64,000 nt of DNA from JADKAV01 sp963769435 (GTDB lineage: Bacteria; Actinomycetota; Actinomycetes; S36-B12; UBA10799). The number at the start of each line of letters is the position of its first letter. Position 1 is the stretch's first letter. The stretch lies in NCBI GenBank assembly GCA_963769435.1, contig CAVYLN010000002.1, positions 868,001 through 932,000 on the forward strand, given 5' to 3'. Made by a program: the position numbers and the translations under genes. Of this stretch, positions 44,451 through 54,680 are shown piece after piece. The notes below the pieces were generated by a model. That model was given only the letters and a program-made list of their open reading frames with translations, was not told where the DNA came from and searched no databases.

Positions 44451-46469
44451 TCAGGGTCGCGTCCTGGAGGTCAAGGCCGTCCGCAGGGTGTTCCTGTGCT
44501 CGATCAGGCCACCGGTGACCAGTAGCACGAGAACCAGCCCGGAGGCGACCGTCGCCGGTAACAGGAACCTCCAGGGCTCGTAGGTGACCGTGGCCGCCTC
44601 ACCTGGAACGTCGAAGGCGATCGTGCCCGCCACGGTCGGTGTGCCCGAGGTTCCGCCGACCCGCCACTCGGGGCTGTACTCCACGGGGATCACCACGGCA
44701 CCGGGCTCACCGGCATCGATCGACCACTGGGTTGCGCTGTCCTTCTTCACCCCGCCGGAGACCTGGCTCACACCCCCCTCCCCGCCGGGGGCTGTGGTCA
44801 CAGCCTCAGTCCCCAACTCGCCACTGGCCGCCCATACCAGCGTCTGCTCGTAGCTGGCAGTGCGGCGGGACACGACCCGGCCGATGCCGCGCGGCAGCAC
44901 CCGGTAAACCGTCATCGCGGCGGTGTCCATCACGGGTTCGAGGTCTGTCTGCTCGGACACCCACGAATAATCGGTCAGCTCCTTGGTCTTGGCCAGGAGC
45001 ACGTAGTCCACACCCAGCGGGGCGACCAGCCGGCCGAAAGCCCCGCCACCGGCATCGGCGATGAGCCGATCGACGTACGCGGTGCGCCGGGAGGTGGAGT
45101 CCGTGCGAAGGCCTGGCAGTTCGACGGCGTCGGAGGTCAGCACCTCACGATCGAAGAACGCATTGGCAGGAGTGGCGATGGTCCGGTCCTGGGAGAACCC
45201 GAATGGCTGATAAGCGTGCCACGGCAGGAACAGCGCCAGTCCGTCACCCTTGCCCATCGTCAGGTTCGCACCCCACCACCCGACCGGGTACTGGCTGGTG
45301 GAGATCGAACCCCCCAGTCCCCACACGAGGGTCGGAGCTACGAACAGCGGCGCGATGCCCAACGCCGCGGCGCCGGCCCGCCATTGGACACGCCGCGCGG
45401 CCAGCCACTCCACAGCCGCACCGAAGGCCACCGAATACCCCAGCAGCACCAGCGCGATCCATTTCTGCTGCTCACGCATCGCCTCGAACAGCGGCAGGGT
45501 GTCGAACGCGAACCGGTACAGTCCCGCGGCCGGTCCGGAGACGCCGGCGGCCAGCAGGAGCCCCACCACGACGATCGCCACCAGCGGAGCCGCGCGGTCC
45601 CGCTCGCGGCGCCACAACGCGTTGAACCCGACAATCACGGCGCTCACCAGTGCCAGTGCCAGGACGATCCCCAGCACCGGGCCCAGTGCGGAACGCACGG
45701 ACTCCGCGTCGGCCGTCCGCCAGAAGCCGTGCAGGGTGGCGACCGAGGCCAGCACCCCACCGGGACCCGAACGAGTGGCGTATGCGGCCAGATCGGCCTC
45801 CGTCACCCGCAGCGCGGGCGTGTTCGTCAACCAGAGCACGAGGGCGTACGAGTAGACCAGGCCGGCGGCCAGGACCACTTGCGCTGATCTGGCCATGTCC
45901 CGCCATGACACCCGTGGCAGCAGGGCCACAGCCATCACCACCACCGCCCCCAGCCAGGCTGCATGTGGACTCACCGAGATGGCCAGGGCGTACCACAGCG
46001 CCGGCCTCACGGCGAACCACTTGTTGCGCTGCTTGGCCTCCAACAGCGATGCGAACAGCCACGGCAGCAGGGCCATCCCGAGCAGGAAGGCCACATGTCC
46101 CACCCGCACCCGGTCGACGACCACGGGATTGCAGACGATGAACAGGGCCGCCGACAGTCGCCGCCACCGGTTCCCCCCGGCCGCCACGCTGGCCCCGGCC
46201 GCCGCCAGCGGGAAGTAGGCCAGGATCAACAGCCAGGCCGTCGCCGATGCCCCGACGAGGTTGCGCAACAACTGTGTGCCGAGCCGGAACGGCATGGCGT
46301 CCAGTGCGGAACCTGAGAGGCCGTAGACGCCGGGGGTCAATGTCTGGTTCGGGCCGCTCACCCAGTCGAGCAGCAAGAGGTAGCCGCCACGGGTCCAGGG
46401 CGCCACCACGGCGACACCCACGACCAACCCGACGAGGGCCGCCTCAAGGGTGACGCGGCGGGAGTTCAT
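44451..46469 (-). CDS. Polytopic GT-C-like membrane protein
   Basis: A 672-residue protein with about 11-12 membrane helices over residues 1-390 followed by a soluble extracytoplasmic part (about 400-640) and a last C-terminal TM. The early luminal loop (YLLLLDWVSGPNQTLTPG) and the loop LFEAMREQQKWIAL resemble polyprenyl-phosphate-dependent arabinofuranosyl-type GT-C proteins. The partner gene at 47942 has the same general architecture but is twice as long. Catalytic acidic residues cannot be fixed with certainty. It overlaps the kinase-like gene by four bases. Confidence 0.65.
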   Translation of the reverse strand: MNSRRVTLEAALVGLVVGVAVVAPWTRGGYLLLLDWVSGPNQTLTPGVYGLSGSALDAMPFRLGTQLLRNLVGASATAWLLILAYFPLAAAGASVAAGGNRWRRLSAALFIVCNPVVVDRVRVGHVAFLLGMALLPWLFASLLEAKQRNKWFAVRPALWYALAISVSPHAAWLGAVVVMAVALLPRVSWRDMARSAQVVLAAGLVYSYALVLWLTNTPALRVTEADLAAYATRSGPGGVLASVATLHGFWRTADAESVRSALGPVLGIVLALALVSAVIVGFNALWRRERDRAAPLVAIVVVGLLLAAGVSGPAAGLYRFAFDTLPLFEAMREQQKWIALVLLGYSVAFGAAVEWLAARRVQWRAGAAALGIAPLFVAPTLVWGLGGSISTSQYPVGWWGANLTMGKGDGLALFLPWHAYQPFGFSQDRTIATPANAFFDREVLTSDAVELPGLRTDSTSRRTAYVDRLIADAGGGAFGRLVAPLGVDYVLLAKTKELTDYSWVSEQTDLEPVMDTAAMTVYRVLPRGIGRVVSRRTASYEQTLVWAASGELGTEAVTTAPGGEGGVSQVSGGVKKDSATQWSIDAGEPGAVVIPVEYSPEWRVGGTSGTPTVAGTIAFDVPGEAATVTYEPWRFLLPATVASGLVLVLLVTGGLIEHRNTLRTALTSRTRP

Positions 46470-47851
46470 GACCTCTTGGGTGGCCCTAGGTGCGCGGCGC
46501 TGATCACCGCCAGCACAAGAGGCTCGACGGCGTCGTCCTGGCGTCCGGACGTGTCGATGATGAGGTTCGCGAACCGGCCGGGCTCCTCAGCGAGCAACTC
46601 CCGGAACTGCTCCTGCTGACGTCGCTGATCGGCCAGTGACCGTTCAGGCTTGCGCTCGTGGATCATCTCCGCTGGTGCATCGGGGAGCACCATGATGTCC
46701 GGTCTGGGCACGATCAACTCAGCGAACACCGATGCCCGGGATCCGGGCCACGGTGACTCCCGCAAGTCATAGACGTAGCGGTCGCAGATCACCACTTCAC
46801 CCCGCCGGCGGGGCCCTGCAACAGTGGTGAGATAACGCCAGCCGTATTCGACGGCGTAGTACCACGCGGCGAGCCGGCGCAACCCCTGATGATCGAGCGT
46901 GGACGACTTCTCCTCGACAACAGCAGCCTCCGGAGGGTCCTGCGAAACATCTTCGCCGCCTGGCGTCGGGATTCCCAGGATTCTCCGTGCGAGGCTGACC
47001 CCCGGGAGGTTCCCGCGGGCCATCCCGAAGTATGCCGTCCGGGTCGTGAAGCCCACATCCTCCAGTCGCTGCTGCGCCTCGCCGGCCACCGTCGACTTGC
47101 CCGAACCGTCGGTGCCCACGGTCGCCACCACTACTCCGCGCGACCGGTGGCCGAGAGGACCCTTGCGACGGCTGGGCACGATGCTTCGGCGCTGCCTCCA
47201 GGCCGCACCCAGCCCCGAGGGGGCGATCGTGCGTCGGAGCAGCAGAAGCCGGGCACGCCGTGCGAGATCCGCGCTCGGCGCGGCCCCGTCCAGAACGGCG
47301 ACGACCTCGGGGGCCACGGGCCCGAGTTGAGCACGCCACAGGGCGGCGGCGTCGTCCCGGCCCACCTGCGACATCGCTGCCCAGACCGCCCGGGCCTGCT
47401 TCATACGGCTCTCGGCAGGGATACGGCCGCGTAACAATGGACGGATGAGCAGATCGGCAGCCCCGGCCCGACCGGTCAGCCGATGGTCCGCATCCACCGT
47501 CACGTCCGCCTCGGCGCACAACAGGACCGGCCCGACGAGCAGGTCACCGAAAGTGACATCCACGATGGCGACACCGGTGTCGGCCACTACCGCCCAGCCG
47601 GAATGCCGGAGGCGGCGTGGGTCGTCCGCGTGTTCGACCAGCGACGCGGGAAGCCCCGCCTCGATGCGGGAACGAACATCTGCGGCAGCATCGGCGGCGC
47701 ACCAGATGTCGAGGTCCTTGAAACCGTCCGATGCGACCCACTGCTCGGCGGTTCCGGCCGGACCCTGCCATGCCCACGCTGCGTCACCGAGCAGCTGCGG
47801 CAGGGATTCGACGATCTGTGCCCGCTGGCAACCGGCCCGCAGAGCAGTCAT
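46466..47851 (-). CDS. Nucleotidyltransferase-like domain fused to thymidylate-kinase-like P-loop domain
   Basis: A 461-residue fusion. Residues 1-190 contain DGFKDLDIWCAADAA and GWAVVADTGVAIVDVTFGDLLVG, resembling minimal nucleotidyltransferase folds. Residues 230-455 are a P-loop kinase: VATVGTDGSGKSTVAGEAQQRL (Walker A), CDRYVYDLRESPWPG (DRY-type motif) and PDIMVLPDAPAEMIHERKPER (LID-like Arg), close to thymidylate kinase. The substrate is unknown; the genomic context suggests a sugar or polyprenol rather than dTMP. ATG 47851 is preferred to 47854 for its GAGG spacing. Confidence 0.7.
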   Translation of the reverse strand: MTALRAGCQRAQIVESLPQLLGDAAWAWQGPAGTAEQWVASDGFKDLDIWCAADAAADVRSRIEAGLPASLVEHADDPRRLRHSGWAVVADTGVAIVDVTFGDLLVGPVLLCAEADVTVDADHRLTGRAGAADLLIRPLLRGRIPAESRMKQARAVWAAMSQVGRDDAAALWRAQLGPVAPEVVAVLDGAAPSADLARRARLLLLRRTIAPSGLGAAWRQRRSIVPSRRKGPLGHRSRGVVVATVGTDGSGKSTVAGEAQQRLEDVGFTTRTAYFGMARGNLPGVSLARRILGIPTPGGEDVSQDPPEAAVVEEKSSTLDHQGLRRLAAWYYAVEYGWRYLTTVAGPRRRGEVVICDRYVYDLRESPWPGSRASVFAELIVPRPDIMVLPDAPAEMIHERKPERSLADQRRQQEQFRELLAEEPGRFANLIIDTSGRQDDAVEPLVLAVISAAHLGPPKRS

Positions 47852-47941
47852 CATGGGCCTCACACTAGGGCAGGGCACCATGCCGGTTCATTCTGAGCGG
47901 TCAGACAAGACCCCCGCTTGCGCGTTTCTTGAGGTGGGACT

Positions 47942-50900
47942 GTGAGTCTGTCCACCATGCCGCCCACCCAACAGGCACCGGAGGTGCCGAGCACGGGCGA
48001 GCAGCGGACCCGTCCTCCGCGCAGATTCGCCTGGGCCTGGCCGGCCGGCTTCCACCCGGCACGGGCATACGGGATCGTCCTGATCATCTCCACGCTGATC
48101 GTGGGCAGGTGGTTCCGTGCGGGCACGTTCATCGCGACCGGTGACATGGGACCGTTCCTGCGGCAGGGCTGGGAACCAGGGGTCCTGTGGTCGTGGAACC
48201 AGCAGGTCACGGGGGCCGGATCGGCGGCACACACGATCGGGCGTGCCCCCGAGTTCCTGCTCATATGGATCAACAAGCAGCTGGGCTTCGACGAGATGAC
48301 CGCGCAGTGGATGTTCTACACGATCATCTACGGGCTCGTGGCGTTCGGCGTGGCCTACGCGGCCGGCGCCATCGTGCGCAATGAGTGGGCGATCGTCGTC
48401 GCCGGGACCTTCGCGGTCATGAACGGCTTCTTCCTGACCCGAATACCCAACCCGCTGAACATCATCTCGGTGGGCACCGTGGCCCTCCTGACCGGCATCG
48501 CACTGCGTGTGGCCCAGGGGCGAACGGTTCCCACCCCCATCGCCGGCTTCGCGTTCATCCCGATCGCCTTCCTCGCGTTCAACCCGCCGATGTTCGTCGT
48601 CGCGGCCATGTGGGCGACTGCGGGCGCCCTGGCGCTGGTCTGGGCGATGTACGGCTGGCGGGCGTTCCTGCGGCTGCTGCGATGGGACATCATGGCCGTG
48701 CCATGGGTCATCGTGTTGAACCTGTGGTGGATCTTCCCGTTCCTGCAGGCCTACACCGGCGGGGGCGGCGCGGAGTCGAATGCCACGTTCACCGACCCCA
48801 CCAACTGGACGTGGGCCCAGATCAACAACCAGATCCCGAACATCCTCACCCTGACCGCCAACTGGGCCTGGTACCTGCCGCAGTATCTGCCCTTCACGGA
48901 CGCACTGGACAGGCCGGCCTGGATCTGGGTCCGCTACCTCATCCCCACTCTCGTGTTCGCCGCGCCACTGGCCGCGCTCGCCGCGCGCCGCCGCGCAGCC
49001 ATGGTCCTCCTGGGACTGGCCGGGGTGTTCGTGTTCCTCGCGAAAGGCCTCATGGAGCCGCTGTCGCAGGTGAACCTGTGGCTCTACCTGCACATCCCCG
49101 GCTTCTGGCTGTTCCGTGAGCCGATGAGCAAATTGGGCCAACTGCTGGTGGTGTTCTTCGCCATCCTGATGGCCATTCTGGTCGAGGGCGTCATCGAACG
49201 ATGGCGCAACCGTGGCACCCGTCCTTCCCTGTGGCCCGCGGTCATCCCCCACCCCCGGACACTGGCGCTCGTGGCCACCGCCGTGGGTGTCGTGCTCGCC
49301 GCGAGCTACCCCTACCCCGTAGCCACCGGTGGTGTGATCCCGGACGCCAGACCCATGCAGCCGTCCGCCCACGTCCGGGTCCCGGATTTCTGGCGGGAGA
49401 TGGCCGCGGTCATCAACGAGGATCCGAGCCCCGGGAAGGTGCTCGTGCTGCCGCTGGACGACTACTACCAGATGCCCACGGAGTGGGGCTTCTTCGGCGT
49501 TGACAGCATCGCGAACCTGCTGATCAAGCGGGGCGTCGTGCAGCCCAAGCCGGACGGCTACTTCGGGGACGTGCCGGGCTACAAGGCCGACGTGACAGGG
49601 ATCCAGACCGCACTGCTCGCCGGCGACCTGGACGCCGTGCCACGACTGCTCGACGCCAGCGGCATCGACAAGATCATCGTCCGGCACGATCTCATCCGGG
49701 ACATGCCGGGCCGCAGCATCGCCGACGACACGATCCTGGCCAAGGCACTGGAACGCACACCTGGGATGACGCGAGAGCGGGAAGGGGACCTGGAACTGTG
49801 GAAGACGCCACCGGCCAGCGGTGAGCCCGTGCGCGCCTACGACAACATCGTGTCGGTGGGGGCCCGTCCGGACGCCGGGGCGGCGGTCATCGGATCGATC
49901 GGGTCCGGCAGTGCCGTCATGGCCCTGAAGAGCAGCACCAAACCTCCGCTCTATCCAACGGTGGATGATTCCGTGCAGGTCACCGACGACTCCGTGCAAT
50001 GGCCGGTGCCGGCCGTCGACAGCGGATCACCGGAGACCACCGTGGACCTGCTCCCCGGTCGCTACGTGGTGGCCCAGCGTGCCCGCGCGGCTGCTGTACT
50101 GACCCCGACGCTCGACGCCGGCGCGAAGAAGTTGGTCTTCACCGATCCCACCGAGGTGCGCATCGACGGCCGCGTGGTGTCCGAGCGAGCACCCACGGAG
50201 GTGCCCGTGCCCAGCACCGACATCGTGGCTGTGCGGGTGGGTTCGCGGGCCGTCTCCCTGGACGGCTGGGGGCGACAGGCTCTTCCCCGCAAACCCGGCA
50301 CCCCGGTCCAACCCGCGTCCGTTCCGGTGGGCGCGGCCACCCCGCTCACGGCCTTCGTTCCGTCGAAGGAAGCCGCTCGCCCCGCGCCCCCCTCAGAGGT
50401 TTATGACTGCAACAACTACGAACCGCGCCCGGCCAGTGAACTGAAACTGCGCAAGCGGACGGTGCAGACCGACAAGGGCCCCGCCATCCGCCTCAGCGCC
50501 ATCGACCATGCGGCGTGCACCCGCATCGAGATCCAGGACGCCGAGGCCGGCCGCACGTACCGGGTCCGCATGGAGTACCGGATGGTCGAGGGCAAACGCC
50601 CGCAGATCTGCCTGTGGCAGGTGGGCACCGACGGCTGCATGCTCGCGCCCCGGCCCTCGATCAACGCCGGGTGGCACCCGTACGAGCAGATCGTCACGGT
50701 CGAGCCGGACGCCGATTCGCTGATCCTGGTGCTGCACGCCGATGTCGGGCAGCGGCTTCTGGGCCGGACCGTGACCGACTACCGTTCCATCTCCATCGAG
50801 GCACTGGATCCCGTGCTGGAGACGGAGGTCTGGCCGGAACCGATCGCCGAGGACCAGATCGATCTCGACGGGGGGAAGCACCGGCTGTCAGTGACCGGCG

Positions 50901-51733
50901 GTCCTGCCGGATCCGCTCTCGCTGACTTCGAACCACTGCAGGACTGCTTCAGGTACGACGACAAAGACCAGGAGGAAGCGGGTCTGATGGCCGAGTACTC
51001 CGGCGACCTGCGTGATCCCACGATCACCCTCGGCGCGCGTGACCACATGGCCTGTCTGGGCGCGACCGTGCCTGACATGGGTCAGTCGTCGCTGTACCGG
51101 TTCTCCCTTGAGGCCCGCAAACTCGACTCCCGTGACCCGAAGTTCTGCCTCTACCTGCGGGGCCCGGACCGGTGCCAGCGACTCCCAGTGGCCGGACCGT
51201 GGGATGACTGGACCCCCTACGCGACGCTGGTCGGCCCCAGCGACCAGGCTGTCGAGACCCGGGTCTACCTGTATGGTCTGCGCACTCTGGAAGGTACGGA
51301 GCAGTCACGCGTGGAGTACCGCTCGATCCGCCTCAACCCGGTGGCATCCCCCAGTTCGGTGGTGCTCGTCCGGCAGCCGTACGGCGGCACTCCCGACCTC
51401 ATGGACGACAGAACCATCCAGGCGCAGTCCAAGGAGGTGAACCCCACACGCACCGACGTCGAGGTGGGACCCGGTGCAGCACTGGTCGCCCTGACCCAGA
51501 CCAACGCACCCGGGTGGAACCTCACCGGTTTCGGCAAGTCGTCCGCCGCGCAGGGGTGGATGGCGTCATGGAAGGTCGAGGGACAGCCGGTCGACGGGGC
51601 GGCCCGGTACCTCCCGGCGAGCAAGAGCCGCCAGGCCCTGTACCTGTTGCCGGTGGCGATCGTCAGTGCCTTCGCGGCCATGGCGATGGGCGTGTGGTGG
51701 CGACGGCGGAAGGCGGCGAGGTCCCGTGGCTGA
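47942..51733 (+). CDS. AftD-like polytopic glycosyltransferase (DUF3367-type)
   Basis: A 1263-residue membrane protein. About 11-13 TM helices (residues 40-460) precede a long extracytoplasmic part (about 470-1230) with several beta-sandwich, carbohydrate-binding-like modules. Features include the luminal loop FIATGDMGPFLRQGWEP after TM1, NWTWAQINNQIPN, and FWLFREPMSKLGQLLVV, which match the alpha-(1->3)-arabinofuranosyltransferase AftD group (mycobacterial members about 1400 residues). The two modules with paired Cys (VYDCNNYEP, CLWQVGTDGC; FCLYLRGPDRC) are near-duplicates. Ends with a TM helix and RRRK anchor. GTG 47942 follows GAGGTGGG. Confidence 0.8.
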   Translation: MSLSTMPPTQQAPEVPSTGEQRTRPPRRFAWAWPAGFHPARAYGIVLIISTLIVGRWFRAGTFIATGDMGPFLRQGWEPGVLWSWNQQVTGAGSAAHTIGRAPEFLLIWINKQLGFDEMTAQWMFYTIIYGLVAFGVAYAAGAIVRNEWAIVVAGTFAVMNGFFLTRIPNPLNIISVGTVALLTGIALRVAQGRTVPTPIAGFAFIPIAFLAFNPPMFVVAAMWATAGALALVWAMYGWRAFLRLLRWDIMAVPWVIVLNLWWIFPFLQAYTGGGGAESNATFTDPTNWTWAQINNQIPNILTLTANWAWYLPQYLPFTDALDRPAWIWVRYLIPTLVFAAPLAALAARRRAAMVLLGLAGVFVFLAKGLMEPLSQVNLWLYLHIPGFWLFREPMSKLGQLLVVFFAILMAILVEGVIERWRNRGTRPSLWPAVIPHPRTLALVATAVGVVLAASYPYPVATGGVIPDARPMQPSAHVRVPDFWREMAAVINEDPSPGKVLVLPLDDYYQMPTEWGFFGVDSIANLLIKRGVVQPKPDGYFGDVPGYKADVTGIQTALLAGDLDAVPRLLDASGIDKIIVRHDLIRDMPGRSIADDTILAKALERTPGMTREREGDLELWKTPPASGEPVRAYDNIVSVGARPDAGAAVIGSIGSGSAVMALKSSTKPPLYPTVDDSVQVTDDSVQWPVPAVDSGSPETTVDLLPGRYVVAQRARAAAVLTPTLDAGAKKLVFTDPTEVRIDGRVVSERAPTEVPVPSTDIVAVRVGSRAVSLDGWGRQALPRKPGTPVQPASVPVGAATPLTAFVPSKEAARPAPPSEVYDCNNYEPRPASELKLRKRTVQTDKGPAIRLSAIDHAACTRIEIQDAEAGRTYRVRMEYRMVEGKRPQICLWQVGTDGCMLAPRPSINAGWHPYEQIVTVEPDADSLILVLHADVGQRLLGRTVTDYRSISIEALDPVLETEVWPEPIAEDQIDLDGGKHRLSVTGGPAGSALADFEPLQDCFRYDDKDQEEAGLMAEYSGDLRDPTITLGARDHMACLGATVPDMGQSSLYRFSLEARKLDSRDPKFCLYLRGPDRCQRLPVAGPWDDWTPYATLVGPSDQAVETRVYLYGLRTLEGTEQSRVEYRSIRLNPVASPSSVVLVRQPYGGTPDLMDDRTIQAQSKEVNPTRTDVEVGPGAALVALTQTNAPGWNLTGFGKSSAAQGWMASWKVEGQPVDGAARYLPASKSRQALYLLPVAIVSAFAAMAMGVWWRRRKAARSRG

Positions 51734-52796
51734 CCCCTACGGCCCCGCCGGCGACCCCCGCGGCCGACCGCCGTTCCCGCCGTACGCGGCCTCGGGCCAC
51801 AACCCGTATCCGCAAGCCGCGCCACCACCACCGCCCGAGCCCCCCAGACGCTCGCGTCGGCGGCGTGTGGTCGGCGTGGTGGTCACCATCCTCTTGCTCA
51901 TCCTGGCGATCCTGCTGCTGCTGCGTTCGTGCGCCGATGAGCAGCCCCAAAGCGTCACCGTCGTCGCCGCCGGCGACATGGGATGTGACCCCGACGACCC
52001 AGCGGTGGGTGGCCCCCTGGACTGCAAGGCCCAGGAGGTCTCCGACATCGCGGTCGGAATCCAGCCTTATGCATTCATCGGTCTTGGCGACTACCAGTAC
52101 GAGATCCCCACGACGGAGGGCTACACCGACGTCTACGGACCCAGCTGGGGACGGCTGCGAGACATCACGTTCCCGGCGATCGGCAACCAGGAGTACAAGG
52201 TGAACGAGGCGAACACGTTCCGCACCTACTTCGGGGAGCGATCAGGACCCGAACAGGGCTACTGGTCGGTCGAGCTCGGACAGTGGCACGTGGTGTTCCT
52301 GAACTCGAACTGCACGGTCGTGACCGGAGGTTGCGCCCCCGGCTCGCCCCAGCACCGATGGCTGGAAGCGGACATGGCAGCCAACGAGAGCCGCTGCACC
52401 ATGGCCGTGTGGCACCACCCTCGGTGGTCGAACGGCATCGCTGGTTCGGACGCTCGAATGGCCGCCCTCTACGAGACCCTGCTCCTGAACCGCGTGGACA
52501 TCCTGCTCTCGGCACACGAGGCCGACTACGAACGGTTCGGTCAGCTGGACGGCAGCGGAAACGCACTTTCAGCGGGCATCCGGCAGTTCGTGGTGGGCAC
52601 TGGCGGCCAGGTCACCTACGACCCGGAGATCGGTGACGCGAAATGGCGGGCCAAGGCCAAGGCCGTGCCCAACGAGTTCATGACCACTGACGATCACGGG
52701 GTCCTGGAACTGACCCTCGACCCCACGTCGTACAGCTGGGCATTCCACGCACTCGACAAGGGCGTGATCGACTCCGGCACCGCGCCGTGTTCCTGA
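51726..52796 (+). CDS. Membrane-anchored metallophosphoesterase
   Basis: A 356-residue protein with a Pro-rich cytoplasmic N-terminus (about 1-45), one TM helix (VVGVVVTILLLILAILLLL, about 47-65) and an outer calcineurin-like domain: VVAAGDMGCDP (metal Asp), IGLGDYQYE, IGNQEYKV (Asn in place of the usual GNHE), AVWHHPRWSNG and LLSAHEADYERF (His pair). The GNQE variant is uncommon. It probably removes phosphates from lipid- or sugar-phosphates at the surface. GTG 51726 overlaps the AftD-like gene's stop by eight bases, so the two are one operon. Confidence 0.85.
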   Translation: MADPYGPAGDPRGRPPFPPYAASGHNPYPQAAPPPPPEPPRRSRRRRVVGVVVTILLLILAILLLLRSCADEQPQSVTVVAAGDMGCDPDDPAVGGPLDCKAQEVSDIAVGIQPYAFIGLGDYQYEIPTTEGYTDVYGPSWGRLRDITFPAIGNQEYKVNEANTFRTYFGERSGPEQGYWSVELGQWHVVFLNSNCTVVTGGCAPGSPQHRWLEADMAANESRCTMAVWHHPRWSNGIAGSDARMAALYETLLLNRVDILLSAHEADYERFGQLDGSGNALSAGIRQFVVGTGGQVTYDPEIGDAKWRAKAKAVPNEFMTTDDHGVLELTLDPTSYSWAFHALDKGVIDSGTAPCS

Positions 52797-52868
52797 CCTA
52801 CAGGAATCATGCGCCATTGCCGATGCAGCCTTGAGGCGGGCTTGAATATTGGAAGGCACGGTGTCGAT

Positions 52869-54665
52869 GTGAAACAAAACTCCTCTCTGCGACGTAAGAC
52901 CATTGCGACGGCTATCGCGGTGTCCACCGCTTCGCTGTCACTCGTACCGGCACTCTCGGCTTCGGCCGCAGGTCCGAAGGCTCCTGGGACCCTGAAGGTG
53001 GAGCGGGCCGGCGACGGCCAGCAGTTGTCCATCACCTGGCGTCCCGTGCAGGACATCGACCACTACACCGTCACGGTCTTCGACGGTAAGCGCGATACCT
53101 CCCGCGTGGTAGACCCCGCGACCAACACGCTGACCGTGGACGCTCCCGGCACCTGCACCCGCTATCAGGTACGGGTCTCCGCCGTGGATGCCCAGGGGGC
53201 TACCGCCACGACGGGCACGTACCGCGTGGCGCCCCTCGCGCCGGGCGCGGTGAGCAACCTGAACCTCGACCGGAGTACTGATGGCTCGAAGGCGGTCGCC
53301 TTCTGGGAGCCCCCCCGCAATCCCGGACAGGGAACTGTCTCCTACGAGGTGAAACTCAAGCAGCTCAGCAACGGCAAGTTCGTCGATGAGCAGACCACCG
53401 ACGCGACCAAGGTCAGCTTCGACGGCCTTGACCCGAAGCGCGTCTACGCCGCGCAGATCACGGCCACGAACACCTTTGGTTCATGCGTCACCAGCAAGAG
53501 CCTGATCCGCAACGAGAAGCCTGCCGAACCCACGAAGGTGAACGTCGCCCGCGACGCCTCGGCGTCCGCGAAGGTCAACGTGGACTGGACCGCTCCCAAG
53601 TGGCGCGGCTACGGCCAGGTGGACTCCTACGAGGTGCTGTACCGCTGGGCCGGCTCCAAGCAACTGTTCCGCGAGGTGGTCCCCGCCAGCAAGACCAGCA
53701 CGACCCTGGAGCTCGATCCGGGCAAGCAGTGGCACTTCCAGGTCCGCGCTCTCGGAAACGAGCGTGGCAACCTCTCCCGCACCGTCATCCTCAAGAAGGA
53801 TGGCGCGCCGGGCACGGTGGAACTCGACCCCGCGGTGGAGATCACCGAGGCCGATGGAACTGTCGACGTGAAGTTCACCGGCCCGGTCGGATCGAGCAGC
53901 AAGTACCCCAAGATGCTGCTCAAGATCCAGCCGACGGTGGGTTCGAAGGGCTTCAGCGACTCCCACGTGGTGTCGAACAACGCCGGCTCGGCGTCCTTCG
54001 ACAAGGTCCCGTGCGGCGTCTACACCGTGACCGTCACCGGGCAGAGCACCGACGCCACGGCCAAGGAGTTCGGCCGCCAGGTCATCAACCGCTGTGACAC
54101 CGGCGCGATCCCCGCGAACCAGTGGAAGCTGGTCTTCGGCAAGGCCGACATCATCGACAACCAGGTCGACATGCGCTACGGCAACGAGTCCCGCGTGATG
54201 TCCACCACCAAGCGCACCTCCAAGAACGCGGTGTTCACCACCGAGGCGACCCTGCGTTCGGGCTGGGGCTACGGCATCTGGACCAGGGCATCGCTGGAGC
54301 GTGGGGCCTCCGTGAGCGGCTACTCGTTCCAGTACGACCCCGGCTACGCCAACGTCAACGCCGGCTTCGGCAAGGCGCTCCTGCTGCGCCTGTGGGAGAA
54401 CGGCAAGGAGTGCGGCACGCCGGTCGCGAAGGTCAAGTGGCCGCAAGGACTCGACGTCAACGCCAAGCACAAGATCGTGGTGGTCAATGAGGGGGACACG
54501 CTCTACGCCTCGATCGACGGGATCAAGATGTTCGATGTCCCGAGCCTGAAGTCGGCCATCAAGACCTCCGGTTGCACCATGGCCGAGCCGGACGGCACCG
54601 AGGTCGGGTTCCGCAGCTGGAACGCATCGTCCTCGGTTCAGTTCGAGAACACGACGCTTAGCTGA
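52869..54665 (+). CDS. Secreted FN3-repeat protein with concanavalin-like C-terminal domain
   Basis: A 598-residue exported protein (signal peptide about 1-34, LVPALSASA). Three fibronectin type III-like units follow: about 38-125 (APGTLKVERAGDGQQLSITW), 130-225 and 230-330 (EPTKVNVARDASASAKVNVDW), then a PKD-like stretch. The last 200 residues look like a jelly-roll with AVFTTEATLRSGWGYGIWTR, a pattern seen in 3-keto-disaccharide hydrolase-type or LamG domains. Likely binds polysaccharide; no catalytic centre is identified. Start GTG 52869 is inferred from the signal peptide. A strong terminator follows. Confidence 0.75.
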   Translation: MKQNSSLRRKTIATAIAVSTASLSLVPALSASAAGPKAPGTLKVERAGDGQQLSITWRPVQDIDHYTVTVFDGKRDTSRVVDPATNTLTVDAPGTCTRYQVRVSAVDAQGATATTGTYRVAPLAPGAVSNLNLDRSTDGSKAVAFWEPPRNPGQGTVSYEVKLKQLSNGKFVDEQTTDATKVSFDGLDPKRVYAAQITATNTFGSCVTSKSLIRNEKPAEPTKVNVARDASASAKVNVDWTAPKWRGYGQVDSYEVLYRWAGSKQLFREVVPASKTSTTLELDPGKQWHFQVRALGNERGNLSRTVILKKDGAPGTVELDPAVEITEADGTVDVKFTGPVGSSSKYPKMLLKIQPTVGSKGFSDSHVVSNNAGSASFDKVPCGVYTVTVTGQSTDATAKEFGRQVINRCDTGAIPANQWKLVFGKADIIDNQVDMRYGNESRVMSTTKRTSKNAVFTTEATLRSGWGYGIWTRASLERGASVSGYSFQYDPGYANVNAGFGKALLLRLWENGKECGTPVAKVKWPQGLDVNAKHKIVVVNEGDTLYASIDGIKMFDVPSLKSAIKTSGCTMAEPDGTEVGFRSWNASSSVQFENTTLS

Positions 54666-54680
54666 ACCACCGCTGCATGA

